Shown here: in pieces, positions 5,715-6,460 of the stretch | How the letters are laid out: each line of letters opens with the position of its first letter | How positions within the stretch are numbered: position 1 is the stretch's first letter | NCBI GenBank assembly: GCA_946613735.1 | Contig: CAMOFS010000095.1 | Location: 1-6,460, forward strand | Source: an uncultured Lachnospiraceae bacterium | Lineage (GTDB): Bacteria; Bacillota_A; Clostridia; Lachnospirales; Lachnospiraceae | Reading direction: 5' to 3' | Length of the DNA: 6,460 bases | The notes under the pieces: model-generated | What the model was told of the DNA's origin: nothing | Database searches by the model: none | What the model saw: the letters and a program-made list of their open reading frames with translations, nothing else | Translations under genes and position numbers: made by a program

Positions 5715-6253
5715 TTTTCTTTTAACAGTTTTCTTACATAGGCGAAGGTTTCCTCTTCACCTTTTTGGGCAAGCATTTTAAGCAGTGTCTCCAAAAGCTG
5801 ACGTGTCTTGGGATTGAGCATCAGATGGCCGCTTCCCTTTTCATAATACTTAAGTGCCGAATCGTCCCGGTAGTTTTCCTTCTGGTAGTTTTTGCTGGCT
5901 GCGATCCGATCCAAAAACATCTCCACCACATACTTTTTTGGCATCTCCATGCCGCACATGGGACTTCCCTCAGCAGCATTGTAGTCTATCCAGTATTCCA
6001 GGTGATGCTTGTTGCGGCCCTTATGATGGAGCCATGCTGTAGAGACTCCTGTGGTCTCCCGCTCAGCAAGATTCGGGCTCCTGTTGCCCTGGTAATATAT
6101 GCATCCGGGGATGAACTCTGTAGGCGAATACTTGGACAGATCGTGCAGAAGGCCCTGCTTGTACAGGCCCACACGAAAGCAGTATGCCATTACCAGATGC
6201 CTGTGATGTGTAATTGTCTTAAAATGTCCGATTATGTTCCTTAACTTTACCAT
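5690..6253 (-). CDS. DUF5662 family protein, uncharacterised
   Basis: This 187-residue cytosolic protein has no signal peptide or membrane segment and resembles the DUF5662 family, whose function is not established. Conserved-looking features are HFKTITHHRHLVM (10-22), GLLHDLSKYSPTEF (34-47), AWLHHKGRNKHHLEYWID (73-90) and a C-terminal helical half. The His/Asp pattern (H17, H37-D38, H76-H77, H83-H84, D90) looks like an HD-type metal site, which suggests a phosphohydrolase-like fold; this is inference. The start ATG has GGAG 10 nt upstream, and the protein begins just before the conserved block, as expected. The C-terminal DPSLRSG and the stop codon lie in a palindromic repeat, so the natural end was probably extended or replaced. 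The gene is 66 bp upstream of trpS and likely shares its transcript. Confidence 0.88.
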   Translation of the reverse strand: MVKLRNIIGHFKTITHHRHLVMAYCFRVGLYKQGLLHDLSKYSPTEFIPGCIYYQGNRSPNLAERETTGVSTAWLHHKGRNKHHLEYWIDYNAAEGSPMCGMEMPKKYVVEMFLDRIAASKNYQKENYRDDSALKYYEKGSGHLMLNPKTRQLLETLLKMLAQKGEEETFAYVRKLLKEKDPSLRSG

Positions 6254-6263
6254 TTTATTACTA

Positions 6264-6267
6264 CTCC
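6264..6267 (-). promoter_or_regulatory. Ribosome binding site of the DUF5662 gene
   Basis: GGAG on the minus strand lies 10 nt before the ATG at 6253. It is short but reasonably placed, and no better upstream start is available in this frame. Confidence 0.55.
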
Positions 6268-6287
6268 GGGATATGGGTGATCTGAAT

Positions 6288-6314
6288 TGTCCACCGCACT
6301 GGTTTCGGTGGACA
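6288..6314 (-). terminator. 9-bp inverted repeat between two minus-strand genes
   Basis: TGTCCACCG (6288-6296) and CGGTGGACA (6306-6314) are perfectly complementary with a 9-nt loop. The element starts 22 nt after the stop codon of the gene entering from the right edge, so it may end or stabilise that transcript. No U-run follows on the minus strand (ATTCAGATC), so a canonical intrinsic terminator is not supported. An operator or processing site is an alternative. The surrounding bases 6254-6336 hold nothing else I can identify. Confidence 0.5.
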
Positions 6315-6336
6315 CAAAGTCATGAGTATCCGCAAA

Positions 6337-6460
6337 TCACTGGTCCCTGCCCACAAGTACCGTTAATGTCCCGGGCGGTACTATGATCTGGCTTTGGTTT
6401 TTGAGGGGCTCGGCATCAGGCGAAAACTCCTCATCTCCGGTATTGGTGACAAAATACCAC
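6337..6460 (-). CDS. C-terminal end of a gene cut by the window edge, possibly an alpha-amylase-family debranching enzyme
   Basis: A minus-strand frame is open from the right edge to a TGA at 6339-6337, giving 40 residues that begin WYFVTNTGDEEFSP and end IIVPPGTLTVLVGRDQ. The alternating hydrophobic strand followed by a short PPGT-type turn and VLVGR resembles the last strands of the C-terminal beta-sandwich of GH13 enzymes (isoamylase/pullulanase/GlgX type), where a similar phrase about a mature end is common. The fragment is too short to prove this, and a frame of this length is not rare by chance. The start and any catalytic residues are outside the window. It is in the same orientation as the DUF5662 gene and trpS. 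Confidence 0.45.
   Translation of the reverse strand, partial: WYFVTNTGDEEFSPDAEPLKNQSQIIVPPGTLTVLVGRDQ

Overview
The window looks like chromosomal DNA of a flagellated, low-to-mid GC Firmicute, most likely a Lachnospiraceae-type Clostridia (for example a Butyrivibrio/Roseburia relative). This is inferred from protein sequence character: an NFACT/RqcH protein, a flagellin with a near-canonical N-terminus, a clostridial-style TrpRS, a DUF5662-type protein, and a sigma-D/sigma-28 promoter in the Bacillus/Clostridium form.

Layout. Bases 1-212 hold a sigma-A-like promoter and then a leader filled by a 66-bp tandem repeat (2.35 copies). Each full unit contains two kinds of DNA/RNA hairpin. A Shine-Dalgarno follows, then rqcH (213-1967, +). 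Convergent with it, only 12 bp away, is a very large flagellin gene (1980-4505, -) with its own sigma-28 promoter (4545-4571). Upstream of that on the same strand lie trpS (4616-5623, -), a DUF5662-family gene (5690-6253, -), and the last 40 codons of a gene entering from the right edge (6337-6460, -), possibly an alpha-amylase-family debranching enzyme. The genes do not form one pathway: rqcH is ribosome quality control, trpS is tRNA charging, the flagellin is motility, and DUF5662 is uncharacterised. The minus-strand genes downstream of the right edge may be partly co-transcribed.

The most interesting signal is not a gene but a family of short palindromic repeats that occurs six times: three times in the rqcH leader, once at the 3' end of rqcH, and twice between the DUF5662 gene and trpS. 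All but the most decayed copy share one architecture: complementary outer arms, a symmetric tandem G-A mismatch step, and a short core closing a GNA triloop (GCGAAGC, GCGTAGC or ACGAAGT). GCGAAGC is the known, exceptionally stable DNA mini-hairpin. The arms and core differ between copies, mostly with pairing kept, which argues that the fold is what is maintained. Two copies are embedded in gene ends and supply both the C-terminal residues (DPSLR...) and the TGA stop codon of two unrelated proteins, RqcH and the DUF5662 protein. A third supplies a possible in-frame upstream start for TrpRS. The array also places alternative, mutually exclusive pairings in the 5' leader of rqcH.

The flagellin is also unusual: about 570 residues of variable insert between normal D0/D1 ends, with two cysteines in the insert.
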